A DNA stretch of 64,000 nt from Solibacillus sp. FSL H8-0538 (GCF_038003525.1 NZ_JBBOPI010000001.1:3031001-3095000), one strand, 5' to 3'. Positions 39,004 through 48,894 are shown, numbered from the stretch's first letter. Numbers and translations are program-made. Notes: generated by a model from the letters alone, not told the origin.

Positions 39004-40986
39004 TTACATGTATTGATTAAACCATTCCACAATTTGATTTAGACGTTCTATCCGCAGATTCGGCTTTCCTGTACGCGATAAATTGTGATTACTGTCCGGG
39101 AAACGCACGAAGCCTACTTCTTTGCCCATCGTTTTTAACGTAATATAAAGTTGTTCTGCTTGTTCAATTGGGCATCGGAAATCCTTTTCACTATGCAAAA
39201 TTAAGAGCGGCGTTTCTATGTTTTCTGCGTACTTTAGCGGTGAGTGCTTCCAAAGTGTTTCAACATCCTTCATGCCAGCTTTCATTTGCCAATCGCTAAA
39301 ATAATAGCCGATATCCGATACGCCGTAGAAACTAATCCAATTTGAGATCGAACGTTGCGTAACGGCTGCCTTAAAGCGATTGGTATGACCAACAATCCAG
39401 TTTGTCATAAAGCCTCCGTAGCTACCACCTGTTACACCTAAACGATTCTCATCAATCCAGCTTTTTTCACTGAGTACATAATCAAGTCCTGCCATAATAT
39501 CCTCATAATCTCCGCCGCCGTAATCACCGCGGCAACCGTCCACAAATGTTTGGCTATAGCCGTGACTACCACGCGGATTCACATATAAAACACCGTAGCC
39601 TTGTGCTGCTAATAACTGAAGCTCATGGAAAAACGTATTCGCATACATTGCATGAGGTCCACCATGAATTTCAACGATTAATGAGTATTTATCTCCCTCG
39701 ACGAAATTTGCCGGCTTCATTAACCATCCGTGCACTGTTTGATTGTCCGTACTGTCATAAACAATTGGCTTTGGCTCCACTAACGTCACTTCTGCTAACA
39801 AGGCTTCATTAAAGTTTGTCAGTTGCTTACGCTCACCTGTAGTAATGTCTAAATCAAATAATTCCCCAGGGAACGTCGGATTAGACACGGTAATTAGTGC
39901 CCCGTTGCCATCCTTTTTAATCGCATAGCCGTAAATATGCTCACCCTCTGGAGACGCGGGGTAAATGGCACCTTCTAATGTCGCGTAGTATAAGCGTACA
40001 TCTCCCATCGTCGACAGTTGGAAGTATAAATCATTCGTTTCTGTCCACATGACGGACGGTGATGTAGCGCCTTGCTGTACGTCTGCTACAGCATAATCGC
40101 CCACTGGTGCATCTAGGCCAACTGTTAGGTTTTGTGTTATGCCGGTTTCTGTATCGTAAATATAAATTTGCGCGTGCGTTGCGTTTTTAAATGTGTTGTC
40201 ACTACCAACATATGCTATAAAACGATTATCATATGAATAAATAGCATCTCCATAATAGCCATCCAGTTCAACTAGCACTGTTTCTTCCTTTGTTTCTACA
40301 TCCACTAAATACAGGGGCGTGCGAAAATCATAGTCCATGTTTTCTGTGCGATTTACACCGACAACAAGCGTTTTGCCGTCACGAGAAATCCCGCTTAACG
40401 AATGGGAGTAATTCCCCTCAGTGAATTGTTCGACCGCTCCTGTAGCAATTGTTACTTTAGCGGTTTGTGTGTACCTGTTTTGTTCACGCAGACCGTCTCC
40501 ACCTATACCGTCCATTTTATATTTCATTTGATCCACTACATGAACTTGTGGGAATTTCTTGTCATCTTTTTGGGGCTTATCCATAAATGTATTACCTACT
40601 TTTAAGCTGCCGGTTACCCAAATCATGTCACCACAAGGACTCCATAAAAACGAAGTAACGCCTGCTTCAAAATCCGTTACTTTTTTTGCTTCGCCACCAT
40701 TTTTATTTAGTACGAACAGTTGATTTTTTTCATCGCGATTCGATAAAAATGCGATTTGCTTGCCGTTTGGTGACCATTGAGGACTTGAAATTCGTTCTTT
40801 GCCAAATGTCCACTGCGTTACTTCACCATCAGTGAGTGCCACATGAAAAAGGTTGGTATTGTATTCATTATCTTCCTCATTGATGATTGTGCGCAAAACT
40901 ATAGCTTCTTGATTATCTGGAGATAAAACTGGATTAGTAACGGACTGTAATGCAAATAAATGTTCCTTCGTTAAAAATTGCTTCAT
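39004..40986 (-). CDS. S9 family prolyl oligopeptidase-type peptidase
   Basis: The product is 660 residues without a signal peptide. An N-terminal WD40-like beta-propeller (about 15-400, with repeats such as ISSPQWSPNGKQIAFLSNRD) caps an alpha/beta hydrolase domain. The catalytic triad is Ser522 in VTGGSYGGFMTNW, Asp602 in HSEKDFRCP and His634 in SNHNLS. It resembles YuxL and acylaminoacyl-peptidases (S9C) that trim oligopeptides in the cytosol. Monocistronic, no obvious regulator nearby. Confidence 0.94.
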   Translation of the reverse strand: MKQFLTKEHLFALQSVTNPVLSPDNQEAIVLRTIINEEDNEYNTNLFHVALTDGEVTQWTFGKERISSPQWSPNGKQIAFLSNRDEKNQLFVLNKNGGEAKKVTDFEAGVTSFLWSPCGDMIWVTGSLKVGNTFMDKPQKDDKKFPQVHVVDQMKYKMDGIGGDGLREQNRYTQTAKVTIATGAVEQFTEGNYSHSLSGISRDGKTLVVGVNRTENMDYDFRTPLYLVDVETKEETVLVELDGYYGDAIYSYDNRFIAYVGSDNTFKNATHAQIYIYDTETGITQNLTVGLDAPVGDYAVADVQQGATSPSVMWTETNDLYFQLSTMGDVRLYYATLEGAIYPASPEGEHIYGYAIKKDGNGALITVSNPTFPGELFDLDITTGERKQLTNFNEALLAEVTLVEPKPIVYDSTDNQTVHGWLMKPANFVEGDKYSLIVEIHGGPHAMYANTFFHELQLLAAQGYGVLYVNPRGSHGYSQTFVDGCRGDYGGGDYEDIMAGLDYVLSEKSWIDENRLGVTGGSYGGFMTNWIVGHTNRFKAAVTQRSISNWISFYGVSDIGYYFSDWQMKAGMKDVETLWKHSPLKYAENIETPLLILHSEKDFRCPIEQAEQLYITLKTMGKEVGFVRFPDSNHNLSRTGKPNLRIERLNQIVEWFNQYM

Positions 40987-41085
40987 CTATAACCCTACTT
41001 TCTACTATTTCGATTTTCGTAATAATAAGTTTACCACCGTTCATCTATGTGTCAATCGAAACAGCGTCAATATTCCGAAAATAAG

Positions 41086-41150
41086 AGGCATATCTCGCAG
41101 GCATAAATAGGGCGTGTTGATGTACTTAAAAGTTATACTTGCCTAACCAC
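41086..41150 (+). repeat. Two-hairpin dispersed repeat, degenerate copy 7
   Basis: GAGGCATATCTCGC, AAATAGGGCGTGTTGATGTA and CTTAAAAGTTATACTTGCCT match the family in order but both stems have lost much pairing. Confidence 0.65.
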
Positions 41151-41182
41151 AAACAAAAGAGATGTCCCAGTTAGGACACCTC
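41151..41182 (-). terminator. fadD terminator
   Basis: On the minus strand GAGGTGTCC-TAACTG-GGACATCTC is followed by TTTTGTTTG, just past the fadD stop. Confidence 0.78.
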
Positions 41183-41188
41183 TACTTC

Positions 41189-42739
41189 TTATACTGTTGA
41201 TGCTTCTTTTAACGAACGGCGTAAAATTTTCCCTGTCGTATTTTTTGGAAGCTCGTCTAATAGTTCTATTACTTTAGGAACTTTATATTTTACAATATGC
41301 TCTGCGCAGAATGCTTGTAGTTCAGCGAGTGCTTGCGATTTATCCTTTAGTACCACATAAGCATGAACTGCTTCGCCAAAGTCAAGATCTGGGAAGCCAA
41401 CAACTGCAGCTTCAATAACATTTGGATGTGCATATAATACTTCTTCCACTTCACGTGGATACACATTGAAGCCACCAACGATAATTGTATCTTTTTTGCG
41501 GTCTACAATATAGAAGTAACCTTCATCATCTTGTTTAGCAAGGTCTCCTGTATACAACCAGCCATCGCGAATTGTACGAGCTGTTTCCACAGGCAATTTA
41601 TAATACCCTTTCATCACATTTGGTCCACGTACGATTAGTTCACCTACTTCGCCAATCGGAACTTCAACACCATTTTCATCCACTACTTTATTTTCAACGT
41701 TCACGACGGATGTTCCTATTGAGCCTGCTTTACGCTCACGATCAATTGGATTAAAGCATGTTACCGGCGACGCTTCCGACAAACCATAGCCTTCTGACAC
41801 TCTTACATTAAACTTATTTTCAAAGTTATGTAGCAGTGATACCGGAAGTGAAGAGCCACCTGAAATGGCTAATCGTAAAGTTGAGAATGCCGACACGTCC
41901 CCTTGCTCATATTGATATAAGAAGTTAAACATCGTTGGTACTCCAGCAAACACTGTTGCTTTATGCTTCGCTGCTAAATCAAATATCTCACCTGGGCTAA
42001 AGCGCGGTGTAAGTAGAATCGTCGCACCTTTTGACAAGGGCGCGTTTACTACAACTGTTAAAGCAAATACATGAAACACCGGTAATGTCGCAATAACACG
42101 GTCTTCTGAAGACATTTTTAAAGAATCACTAACATCTCGAGCATTTGAAAATATATTACCATGTGTTAACATCGCACCTTTTGGATGACCTGTTGTACCA
42201 GAAGTATAGAGGATAATTGCAGTATCATCATCCTCTACCGCTACTGGATCCACTGTATTTGTAGTCTGAGTCAGCACTTGCGTAAACAACTTTGTTTTCG
42301 CCCTTGCTTCATCATTTAATGCTGCATACTTTTCTTCAATATCTGACGTTGTTTCACAAACGATATAGCTTTCAACTTGTGGGAATAATCGCACCCCTGC
42401 TTCCACAAGCGGTAATAACATATCAAGTGCAATGACAACTTTTACATCTCCATTTTGGATAATGTATGAAATTTCGTCTGGTGTGTAAATTGGATTGACC
42501 GGAATCGCCGTTGCACCAATTCGCATCGTCGCATATAACGAAATTAAATAATGTGGTGTATTGCCGAGTAATAAGGCCACATGATCGCCTTTTTGTACAC
42601 CAATATTTTGTAGTGCAGCTGCAAAGCGAGCTACTGTTTGTTCAAACTCTCCATAAGAAGTGTCTGTCCCCATAAAATGATACGCAGTTTTTTGTGGTTG
42701 ATCGAAAGCCTGTTGTCTTACTTTTCCAACTAAATTCAA
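41189..42739 (-). CDS. fadD: Long-chain fatty acid--CoA ligase
   Basis: The product is 516 residues from the TTG at 42739 (9 bases after AGGGGG). AMP-forming ligase motifs: P-loop ILYTSGTTGHPKGAMLTHGN (about 175-194), SGGSSLP, EGYGLSEASPV, GWLYTGDLAKQDDEGYFYIVDRKKD and the C-terminal catalytic Lys in PKNTTGKILRR. It activates fatty acids to acyl-CoA at the membrane face. A FadR-like palindrome lies directly upstream. The position beside lplJ and yhfH matches yhfL of B. subtilis. Confidence 0.93.
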   Translation of the reverse strand: MNLVGKVRQQAFDQPQKTAYHFMGTDTSYGEFEQTVARFAAALQNIGVQKGDHVALLLGNTPHYLISLYATMRIGATAIPVNPIYTPDEISYIIQNGDVKVVIALDMLLPLVEAGVRLFPQVESYIVCETTSDIEEKYAALNDEARAKTKLFTQVLTQTTNTVDPVAVEDDDTAIILYTSGTTGHPKGAMLTHGNIFSNARDVSDSLKMSSEDRVIATLPVFHVFALTVVVNAPLSKGATILLTPRFSPGEIFDLAAKHKATVFAGVPTMFNFLYQYEQGDVSAFSTLRLAISGGSSLPVSLLHNFENKFNVRVSEGYGLSEASPVTCFNPIDRERKAGSIGTSVVNVENKVVDENGVEVPIGEVGELIVRGPNVMKGYYKLPVETARTIRDGWLYTGDLAKQDDEGYFYIVDRKKDTIIVGGFNVYPREVEEVLYAHPNVIEAAVVGFPDLDFGEAVHAYVVLKDKSQALAELQAFCAEHIVKYKVPKVIELLDELPKNTTGKILRRSLKEASTV

Positions 42740-42764
42740 TACACCCAACCCCCTCGTGTGTAAA

Positions 42765-42784
42765 ATGAATGAATATTCACTTTA
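42765..42784. promoter_or_regulatory. FadR-like operator upstream of fadD
   Basis: ATGAATGAATATTCA followed by CTTTA fits the left two thirds of the Bacillus FadR operator palindrome ATGAATGANTANTCATTCAT. The start codon is 25 bases away. FadR is a TetR-type repressor released by long-chain acyl-CoA. Confidence 0.65.
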
Positions 42785-42890
42785 TTGTTATTATAGAATA
42801 AGTATACTAGAAAAACAATAGCGAATTTACATAAAAATACAACAAATCATCAGAAACAGCATCTTTCTTCTATGTTGGGACATTTTTTTG

Positions 42891-44825
42891 TTAGCTCTTC
42901 ATATGCGCAATATAGCGCCAGCGAATTAAATAAAAGTACACTACTTGAATAATGACAAAGAAACCAAAGGCAAAAACAACTTCCTTTACAATAGAAATAT
43001 TCAACACATCATTGAGCACAGTTTGTAGCGCAATGAATGCAAACCCACTATGAACAAGCGCTAGTCCCCACGGTAAAAAGAACTGCGGGATTAAATAACG
43101 AGTAATTAAATTTTTCAATTCGGCATCTGTTAACCCAATACGCTTCAAAACTTCAAATTGTTTTTTCTCACGATCCAAGCTTGTGTACAGCTTAAAGTAA
43201 ACAAAGCTCCCTGCTGCTAATAAGAAAACTGCTACAACTAATACCCCTACTAATGTAAATAAAGAGTACGTCGCTAAAATATAAGAATAATTTAATCCTG
43301 TATTCTCATAATAAAATGGCAGTGTATATTCCTTATTGTTCAAATACTCTTTGGAAACAAGTTGCTGGACATCTAATCCTATTTCCTTCGTTTCGACCCA
43401 GTTTGGAATATCAAATGTAAATAAATGATAACCTGGTTCCATTAAAGGAATTTGTTCCAATGGATTCACAAGCAATAAAAAATCCTCATCGCTCACGATA
43501 ATGGAGTTTTTACTAACGATTGAAGAAGGAAAAATAATTTTAGGATAAACACTATCAATTGTAATCGGTAAATTATTTTCCATTAAGACGGTTTGTACAA
43601 TCGTATTTTCAAGCTGTATAATCGAGTCCTCTGAATACGGAATAAACATCGCCTCGCCTAGCTCAAGCCGAACCATTGGATACCCGAAAGAAAATAACAA
43701 ATTATTAATATCAGACTCACGAAACACTTCTACGATATTTGATGTATACGTTGACGTTTGGCGCTTCACTGAAAAGGGTGTCAAATGATAAGATAACCCC
43801 TTCTTCTCGAGCTCTTGTACAAGCGATGTAATATGCTTGCCCTCATACTGATTATCGATATGTCCTTTATAAATCATACCGAGTGGATTGATTTTATCGT
43901 ATTGTGACGTGTACGATGACAAAGCCGACAGTAGCCCAACACATAAAAAGGCAAGTGTTGAAACCATCGTAACGACAAAAAACATCCGCGCATTAGATCG
44001 TAAAATATGCGTTTGCTCTGCTATCGATAACATTCGTGATTTTTTCCAATAATAATTTTTTTTTCTCTTCAGACGATCTAATAAAAAAATCATTGAATCC
44101 GTAAAAAAATAATACGTTCCAAATGTCACGACAATCGGAATGAGTAGCGTAAAATTAAATAAGGATGTTTTCGTTGTAATAAGTGCTAGTACGTACCCGA
44201 TCGTAATGAGTCCGAGTCCTAAAAACGCATTACGTGTAGAATATGCATCCGACACATCCACGTATGTTTGCCCTTTTAATAAATCAATTATTTTTGTTTC
44301 AGGTGTGAACATCACACTAACAAATGAAATGATAACAAAGGCACTTAAAAAAACAGATAATGTTAAGACAAAAGGCTGCCATGATAAATACAGCGGTAAC
44401 GCCTCTAAATGTAAAATTTCGCGTACAATCATAAAAAAGAACTTCGCGAACGCAAAGCCAAAAATAATGCCGGCGACGCTCGACAAAATACCAATAATCA
44501 TCGTTTCCAAAAATACAAGCTTACTTAGCTGTTTGCGTTCCATTCCAAGATGCAGTAGTATGGCAAATTCCTTTGACCTCGCCTGTAAAAAGGCCCGCAT
44601 GGAGTAAAAAATAAAAAACCATGAAAATAACACTAAAATGATTTCAGCAAATACCATGCCAACAATGGACATTCCCCCTAAAAACCCACTTTCTATTTTA
44701 GGGTGAAACATAAGCATGGAGTAAATAAAAAATACAAATACAGAAAAAAAGCTCGCCATAAAAAATGCCGCATAAATTCGGAAATTTCGAAAGACATTAC
44801 GGTAAGCGAATTGATGAAAGGTCAC
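42891..44825 (-). CDS. Peptide-antibiotic ABC transporter, permease (BceB type)
   Basis: The product is 644 residues starting at a GTG after GGAGGGGG. The layout is that of BceB: ten membrane helices, four near the N-terminus (MTFHQFAYRNVFRNFRIYAA onward), a large extracellular domain (about residues 310-520) between helices 7 and 8, and a C-terminal FtsX-like part (REKKQFEVLKRIGLTDAELK). These permeases free lipid II-cycle intermediates from bacitracin-like peptides and present the signal to a BceS-type kinase. It overlaps the ATPase gene by 29 bases. Confidence 0.93.
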   Translation of the reverse strand: MTFHQFAYRNVFRNFRIYAAFFMASFFSVFVFFIYSMLMFHPKIESGFLGGMSIVGMVFAEIILVLFSWFFIFYSMRAFLQARSKEFAILLHLGMERKQLSKLVFLETMIIGILSSVAGIIFGFAFAKFFFMIVREILHLEALPLYLSWQPFVLTLSVFLSAFVIISFVSVMFTPETKIIDLLKGQTYVDVSDAYSTRNAFLGLGLITIGYVLALITTKTSLFNFTLLIPIVVTFGTYYFFTDSMIFLLDRLKRKKNYYWKKSRMLSIAEQTHILRSNARMFFVVTMVSTLAFLCVGLLSALSSYTSQYDKINPLGMIYKGHIDNQYEGKHITSLVQELEKKGLSYHLTPFSVKRQTSTYTSNIVEVFRESDINNLLFSFGYPMVRLELGEAMFIPYSEDSIIQLENTIVQTVLMENNLPITIDSVYPKIIFPSSIVSKNSIIVSDEDFLLLVNPLEQIPLMEPGYHLFTFDIPNWVETKEIGLDVQQLVSKEYLNNKEYTLPFYYENTGLNYSYILATYSLFTLVGVLVVAVFLLAAGSFVYFKLYTSLDREKKQFEVLKRIGLTDAELKNLITRYLIPQFFLPWGLALVHSGFAFIALQTVLNDVLNISIVKEVVFAFGFFVIIQVVYFYLIRWRYIAHMKS

Positions 44826-45573
44826 CTACTTGTCCCCCTCCGAGTAAGCTCAGCAAGTTTAAAATGCGTTGGAAAAACATCTGTCTACGATCATCACGGT
44901 AAATTTCATTAAAAAACTCGCCGTCCTTAATAAAGAGCACCCGGTCACAATAACTGGCTGCTATTGGGTCATGCGTCACCATCACAATTGTCGCCTGCTT
45001 CTCAGCATTCATTTTACTAAGAAGCTCCAGCACCTCACGCGACGAATTCGAATCTAAATTCCCTGTCGGCTCATCCGCCAAAATTATTGAGGGTTCATGA
45101 ATAAGTGCTCTAGCAATCGCTGTACGTTGAGCCTGTCCACCTGAGATTTCATTCGGACGCTTATTTAATATATGCATTAAATCAAGCTTTTCACTAAGTA
45201 GTTGTACACGCTCCTCCATTACCGCTACCGGCTGTTCATCGAGCGTTAAAGGCAACACAATATTTTCCTCCACCGTCAGCATCGGCAGCAAATTGAAATC
45301 TTGAAATACAAAACCGAGCTGGCGTCGTCTAAAATACGCCAACTCTTGTTTCTTTAAGTTTTGCGGCTTTATGCCATCGAAAATAATTTCTCCAGATGTC
45401 GGCATATCAATTGTCGAGATAATATTAAGCAGCGTCGTCTTACCACTTCCGGACGGACCCATTATTGCTAAAAATTCACCCTTTTCCACTTCAAAGCTTA
45501 ACTGATTAAGCGCACGATTCGTGACTTTCCCTTCGTACACCTTTGTTACTTCACTTATTTGCAATATTGGCAT
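44797..45573 (-). CDS. Peptide-antibiotic ABC transporter, ATP-binding protein (BceA type)
   Basis: The product is 258 residues. Walker A is MGPSGSGKTTLLN (about 38-50), the Q loop FVFQDFNLLP, the signature ISGGQAQRTAIARAL and Walker B IILADEPTGNLDS. The MacB/LolD-like sequence and the paired long permease identify it as the ATPase of a BceAB detoxification module. A 30-residue C-terminal extension carries the start signals of the permease gene. Confidence 0.94.
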   Translation of the reverse strand: MPILQISEVTKVYEGKVTNRALNQLSFEVEKGEFLAIMGPSGSGKTTLLNIISTIDMPTSGEIIFDGIKPQNLKKQELAYFRRRQLGFVFQDFNLLPMLTVEENIVLPLTLDEQPVAVMEERVQLLSEKLDLMHILNKRPNEISGGQAQRTAIARALIHEPSIILADEPTGNLDSNSSREVLELLSKMNAEKQATIVMVTHDPIAASYCDRVLFIKDGEFFNEIYRDDRRQMFFQRILNLLSLLGGGQVGDLSSIRLP

Positions 45574-45604
45574 CGTTATCCCTCATTTAACTTTCACATT
45601 TCAT

Positions 45605-46015
45605 CTATTCAAGCACCCAAGGCAGTACAACTTCAAAGCTAATTTCAATTGTAGGTTCCTTCATCATCGTTGGAATGTGTGTATATTCATCGGTTATCGA
45701 AAAACAGTGTTGCCCAACAATGGCATCCCAGCCGTCAATTTCTCCTGCCTCCACTTCTCCGATTACATGATACTGACCAGAATACATGACCGAACTATTG
45801 TCCTCTAAACGATGACAAGATAATTGACTTGGCTTCGATAAATCGATGGCTAGGCACTCGGCAAAATCAAGTACAACCTTGTCTAAGGAAGCACACGCTG
45901 CAACAAAGTTTTGGCAATCCTTACTGACGCATTGATACGTTATTAAATCCAATGCTTTTGTCGTTTTCTCTACATCTACTAACAATATCCATTCCCCAAT
46001 TTGAACACTTTCCAC
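45605..46015 (-). CDS. Conserved hypothetical protein inserted in the Bce module
   Basis: The product is 136 residues from a GTG preceded by AGGGGG. I recognise the pattern of a small Firmicutes family without a known function: a CVSKDCQNFVAAC motif (about 29-41), a LAIDLSKPSQL segment and a YSGQYHVIGEV motif (about 78-88). No signal peptide or membrane helix is present. It lies between the kinase and the transporter with gaps of 11 and 31 bases, all in one direction, so it is cotranscribed with the module. Usual BceRS-AB operons lack such a gene. Confidence 0.7.
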   Translation of the reverse strand: MESVQIGEWILLVDVEKTTKALDLITYQCVSKDCQNFVAACASLDKVVLDFAECLAIDLSKPSQLSCHRLEDNSSVMYSGQYHVIGEVEAGEIDGWDAIVGQHCFSITDEYTHIPTMMKEPTIEISFEVVLPWVLE

Positions 46016-46026
46016 ACACTTTCCCC

Positions 46027-47010
46027 CTATGAATGAAAAATAATTTGGATCATTGTACCTTCCCCGACTTCAGATGAAATAACTAGCTGATGACCGAGCT
46101 TGTCACAAATTTCTTGTGCTATATATAAACCCATCCCGGTAGATTCTCCCGTTCTGCGTCCATTTTCTCCAGTAAAAAATGCTTTCGTTACACGAGATAA
46201 ATCAGATTTCGGTATCCCAATCCCTTCATCCTTGATTGACAGTATGACCGATTTATTCGTTTGTTCTGTTGTTATATAAATTTTTTTATTCACGTCGAAT
46301 GTGTATTTCACTGCATTTGTAATAAACTGCTCAAATACGAAACGAAGCCATTTAAAATCGCTCATTACCGTGATTTCCTCGTCAACTTGAACGTCAGGAA
46401 ATACACGTTTTGTAATAAAGAGACGCTTATTTTCATTAATCGTTGCAAGTATCATAGATTTCAGAGGTACTTGGACAATTTGCATATCATCCTCAAAATT
46501 TTCTAAACGTGCGTTCATGAGCACCATTTCAAGCCCTCGCTTTAACCGCTCCACTTCTTCTTGCACGCTTTTTTTATCAAGCTCTTCATCCTGCTGCAGT
46601 AATAACTCTAGAACGGAGACGGGTGTTTTCATTTGGTGCACCCACTGATTCATAAATTTATGTTGCCTTGATTGGCTGGCATATAGCGTCTGCACCTCTC
46701 GCTGATAAATGCGGTACAGCTCCTGCATATATTCCTCCGTCACAAAATACTCCGGTGTCTTGGAATTTTTTTGTAGCGCTCCATCCATTGAGGTTGGCAG
46801 ATGCGTAATTTTATTTAAATAGCGTCGTCTTAACATATAGCGGAGAACCAAAAACGAACTGATTAATAAAATTGTAATTACCACAGCGTAAATAGCAGTA
46901 TTAATATTACGGAAACCATCTAGCCAAAATAGCGATAAGATAAACAGCGTCACAAATACTTGAAATACGATATAGGAAATATGCTCCTTTAAAAAAAGTC
47001 TAACGCCCAT
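46027..47010 (-). CDS. Intramembrane-sensing histidine kinase (BceS type)
   Basis: The product is 327 residues. Two membrane helices (about 10-30 and 35-55) are joined by only a few residues, so it has no external sensor domain. The phospho-acceptor region is HKFMNQWVHQMKTPVSVLELLLQ (about 118-140, His in the QMKTP-type box), and the ATPase domain has FVFEQFITNAVKYT, DEGIGIPKSDL and GESTGMGLYIA. In this kinase class the BceAB transporter itself is the sensor. It overlaps the response regulator stop (TAATG). Confidence 0.94.
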   Translation of the reverse strand: MGVRLFLKEHISYIVFQVFVTLFILSLFWLDGFRNINTAIYAVVITILLISSFLVLRYMLRRRYLNKITHLPTSMDGALQKNSKTPEYFVTEEYMQELYRIYQREVQTLYASQSRQHKFMNQWVHQMKTPVSVLELLLQQDEELDKKSVQEEVERLKRGLEMVLMNARLENFEDDMQIVQVPLKSMILATINENKRLFITKRVFPDVQVDEEITVMSDFKWLRFVFEQFITNAVKYTFDVNKKIYITTEQTNKSVILSIKDEGIGIPKSDLSRVTKAFFTGENGRRTGESTGMGLYIAQEICDKLGHQLVISSEVGEGTMIQIIFHS

Positions 47011-47714
47011 TACATTTCCTCCGAACTTAATACAAAGCGATAGCCAGCCCCTCGTACCGTTTCGATTACCGACGCAATTTTGTAATCCGTCAGCTTTTTA
47101 CGTACACGGGTCATATTTACATTTAAAGTATTTTCATCAACGAAAGCCTGGTCGTCCCATAACTCTTCAAGCAGTCGATCACGTGTCACAACTCTTGGCG
47201 CTTGGCTCATTAATAAATCTAATATGATACATTCTTTTTTTTGCAACGGAATAGCCAAATCCTTTAAATGCAATTCCATTCGCTCTAAATAAAGCGTCAG
47301 ATTTCCCTGCTTCACGGTACGTTCCTCTTGGCGAGCAGCATATTCACCGTATGTTCTGCGTAAATGACTGCGGATTTTTGCCAGCACGATTTCATAGTTA
47401 AACGGCTTCGTAATAAAATCATCCCCGCCATTCTCTAGCGCAAATATTTGATCCATCTCCCCAGAACGTGCCGAAATAAATAAAATCGGGCACATCGTAT
47501 ATTGGCGTAACTGACGACACCAATAGTAACCATCATAAGACGGTAAATTTATATCAAGCAGTACAATATGCGGTGCAAATGCTAGGCACTGTTCAATCAA
47601 TGTATCAAAATTTTGAATTGTCTCCACTTCGTATTGATATTTCCGAAGTGTATCTGCAAGCATTGAAGCAATTTTCGGATCATCCTCAACGATAAAAATC
47701 CGATGTTTTTCCAT
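47010..47714 (-). CDS. OmpR-family response regulator (BceR type)
   Basis: The product is 234 residues. The receiver domain (1-115) has the acidic pair Asp11/Asp12, phospho-acceptor Asp54 in VLLDINLP and Lys in FITKPFNYE. The winged-helix domain (about 130-230) ends with VNMTRVRKKLTDY and TVRGAGYRF. It would activate the bceAB-type genes downstream in the same cluster. First gene of the module. Confidence 0.94.
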   Translation of the reverse strand: MEKHRIFIVEDDPKIASMLADTLRKYQYEVETIQNFDTLIEQCLAFAPHIVLLDINLPSYDGYYWCRQLRQYTMCPILFISARSGEMDQIFALENGGDDFITKPFNYEIVLAKIRSHLRRTYGEYAARQEERTVKQGNLTLYLERMELHLKDLAIPLQKKECIILDLLMSQAPRVVTRDRLLEELWDDQAFVDENTLNVNMTRVRKKLTDYKIASVIETVRGAGYRFVLSSEEM

Positions 47715-47764
47715 ATAGATTGCCTCCTTTTCGCGTTTATTTTATGTATTGCAATATGATTGTA

Positions 47765-47806
47765 TCAAAAAAGAGAAGATCTCGAAAATAAATCCGAGCC
47801 TTCTCT
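47765..47806 (-). terminator. lplJ terminator
   Basis: On the minus strand AGAGAAGGCTCG pairs with CGAGATCTTCTCT and runs into TTTTTTG. Confidence 0.8.
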
Positions 47807-47847
47807 TGTGCAATGATTTTTTCAAGATTCACAAAAAATCTAGCGTT

Positions 47848-48840
47848 TTAATATATTAATTGTAAGAAATCCTCTTTTGTAATGCCGCCTAAGTATTTTT
47901 GCATGTCGATTTCTTCCATTGCTGTAGCAATCGCTGCACGGTCATATTTAGCCCCTACGAGTAGCGCTTCTACTTCGGCAATATCGCCAACTCCAAAGAA
48001 ATCACCAAAAATCGTGGCTTCTTCAATAATGCCGCGATTTACCTCTAGGCGAACATCTATGCCTCCTGATGGGAATCGGTGCGTTTTTTGAATGTTAAAG
48101 CGTGGCGATTTGCCGTAGTTCCAATCCCATTGCTGATAACGCTCCTCCGACAATGCGTAAATTTGTTCCCAGTCTGCTTCAGTTAACTCGTAGTACTGAA
48201 TATTTTCTTCGCCGCCGAAAATTGATTTCAAAATTTCTACACGAAACTCTTCTACCGTAATTTTTTCTGGTAAGAAATCAATAATATTTGCTACGCGTGA
48301 ACGGACCGATTTAATTCCTTTTGATTCAATTTTATCTTTTTTCACTTTTAATGAAGCAACAACTGCATCAATATCTAAATCAAACATTAGGGTCCCATGA
48401 CTAAACATGCGCCCACGAGTTGCATACTGCGCATTTCCAGATACTTTGCGGCCTTCTGCTAAAATATCATTGCGTCCGGATAACTCTGAATTCACACCGA
48501 GCTTTGCCAGTGCTTCTACTACAGGCTGCGTGAATTTTTTATAGTTATGGAAGCTGTTGCCGTCATCCTTTGTTAAGAAGCTAAAATTCAAGTTGCCTAG
48601 GTCATGATACACCGCACCACCACCAGAAAGTCGACGAACAACGATTATGCCGTTATCTTCCACATAATTTGTATTAATTTCTTCGATTGTGTTTTGATTC
48701 TTTCCGATAATGATTGATGGCTGGTTTATATAAAATAATAAAAAGTCATCTTTTTCAATATCCATATTTTTTAATACGTACTCTTCAATCGCTAAATTGA
48801 CGCGAGGATCTGTAATCCCCTTATTATCGATAAAATACAC
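47848..48840 (-). CDS. lplJ: Lipoate--protein ligase
   Basis: The product is 330 residues from a GTG at 48840 (8 bases after AAGGAG; an earlier GTG at 48849 overlaps that site). The lipoate ligase core has FYINQPSIIIGKNQNT, VVRRLSGGGAVYHDLGNLNFSF (about 70-91) and the catalytic Lys region KVKKDKIESKGIKSVRSRV. It activates free lipoate with ATP and attaches it to 2-oxoacid dehydrogenase E2 or GcvH. Positioned as in B. subtilis near yhfH and the fatty-acid ligase gene. Confidence 0.96.
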   Translation of the reverse strand: MYFIDNKGITDPRVNLAIEEYVLKNMDIEKDDFLLFYINQPSIIIGKNQNTIEEINTNYVEDNGIIVVRRLSGGGAVYHDLGNLNFSFLTKDDGNSFHNYKKFTQPVVEALAKLGVNSELSGRNDILAEGRKVSGNAQYATRGRMFSHGTLMFDLDIDAVVASLKVKKDKIESKGIKSVRSRVANIIDFLPEKITVEEFRVEILKSIFGGEENIQYYELTEADWEQIYALSEERYQQWDWNYGKSPRFNIQKTHRFPSGGIDVRLEVNRGIIEEATIFGDFFGVGDIAEVEALLVGAKYDRAAIATAMEEIDMQKYLGGITKEDFLQLIY

Positions 48841-48894
48841 TGTCTTCACTCCTTCACAAAATATCCATATTTATTTTAACTTAAAACTCCGCTT

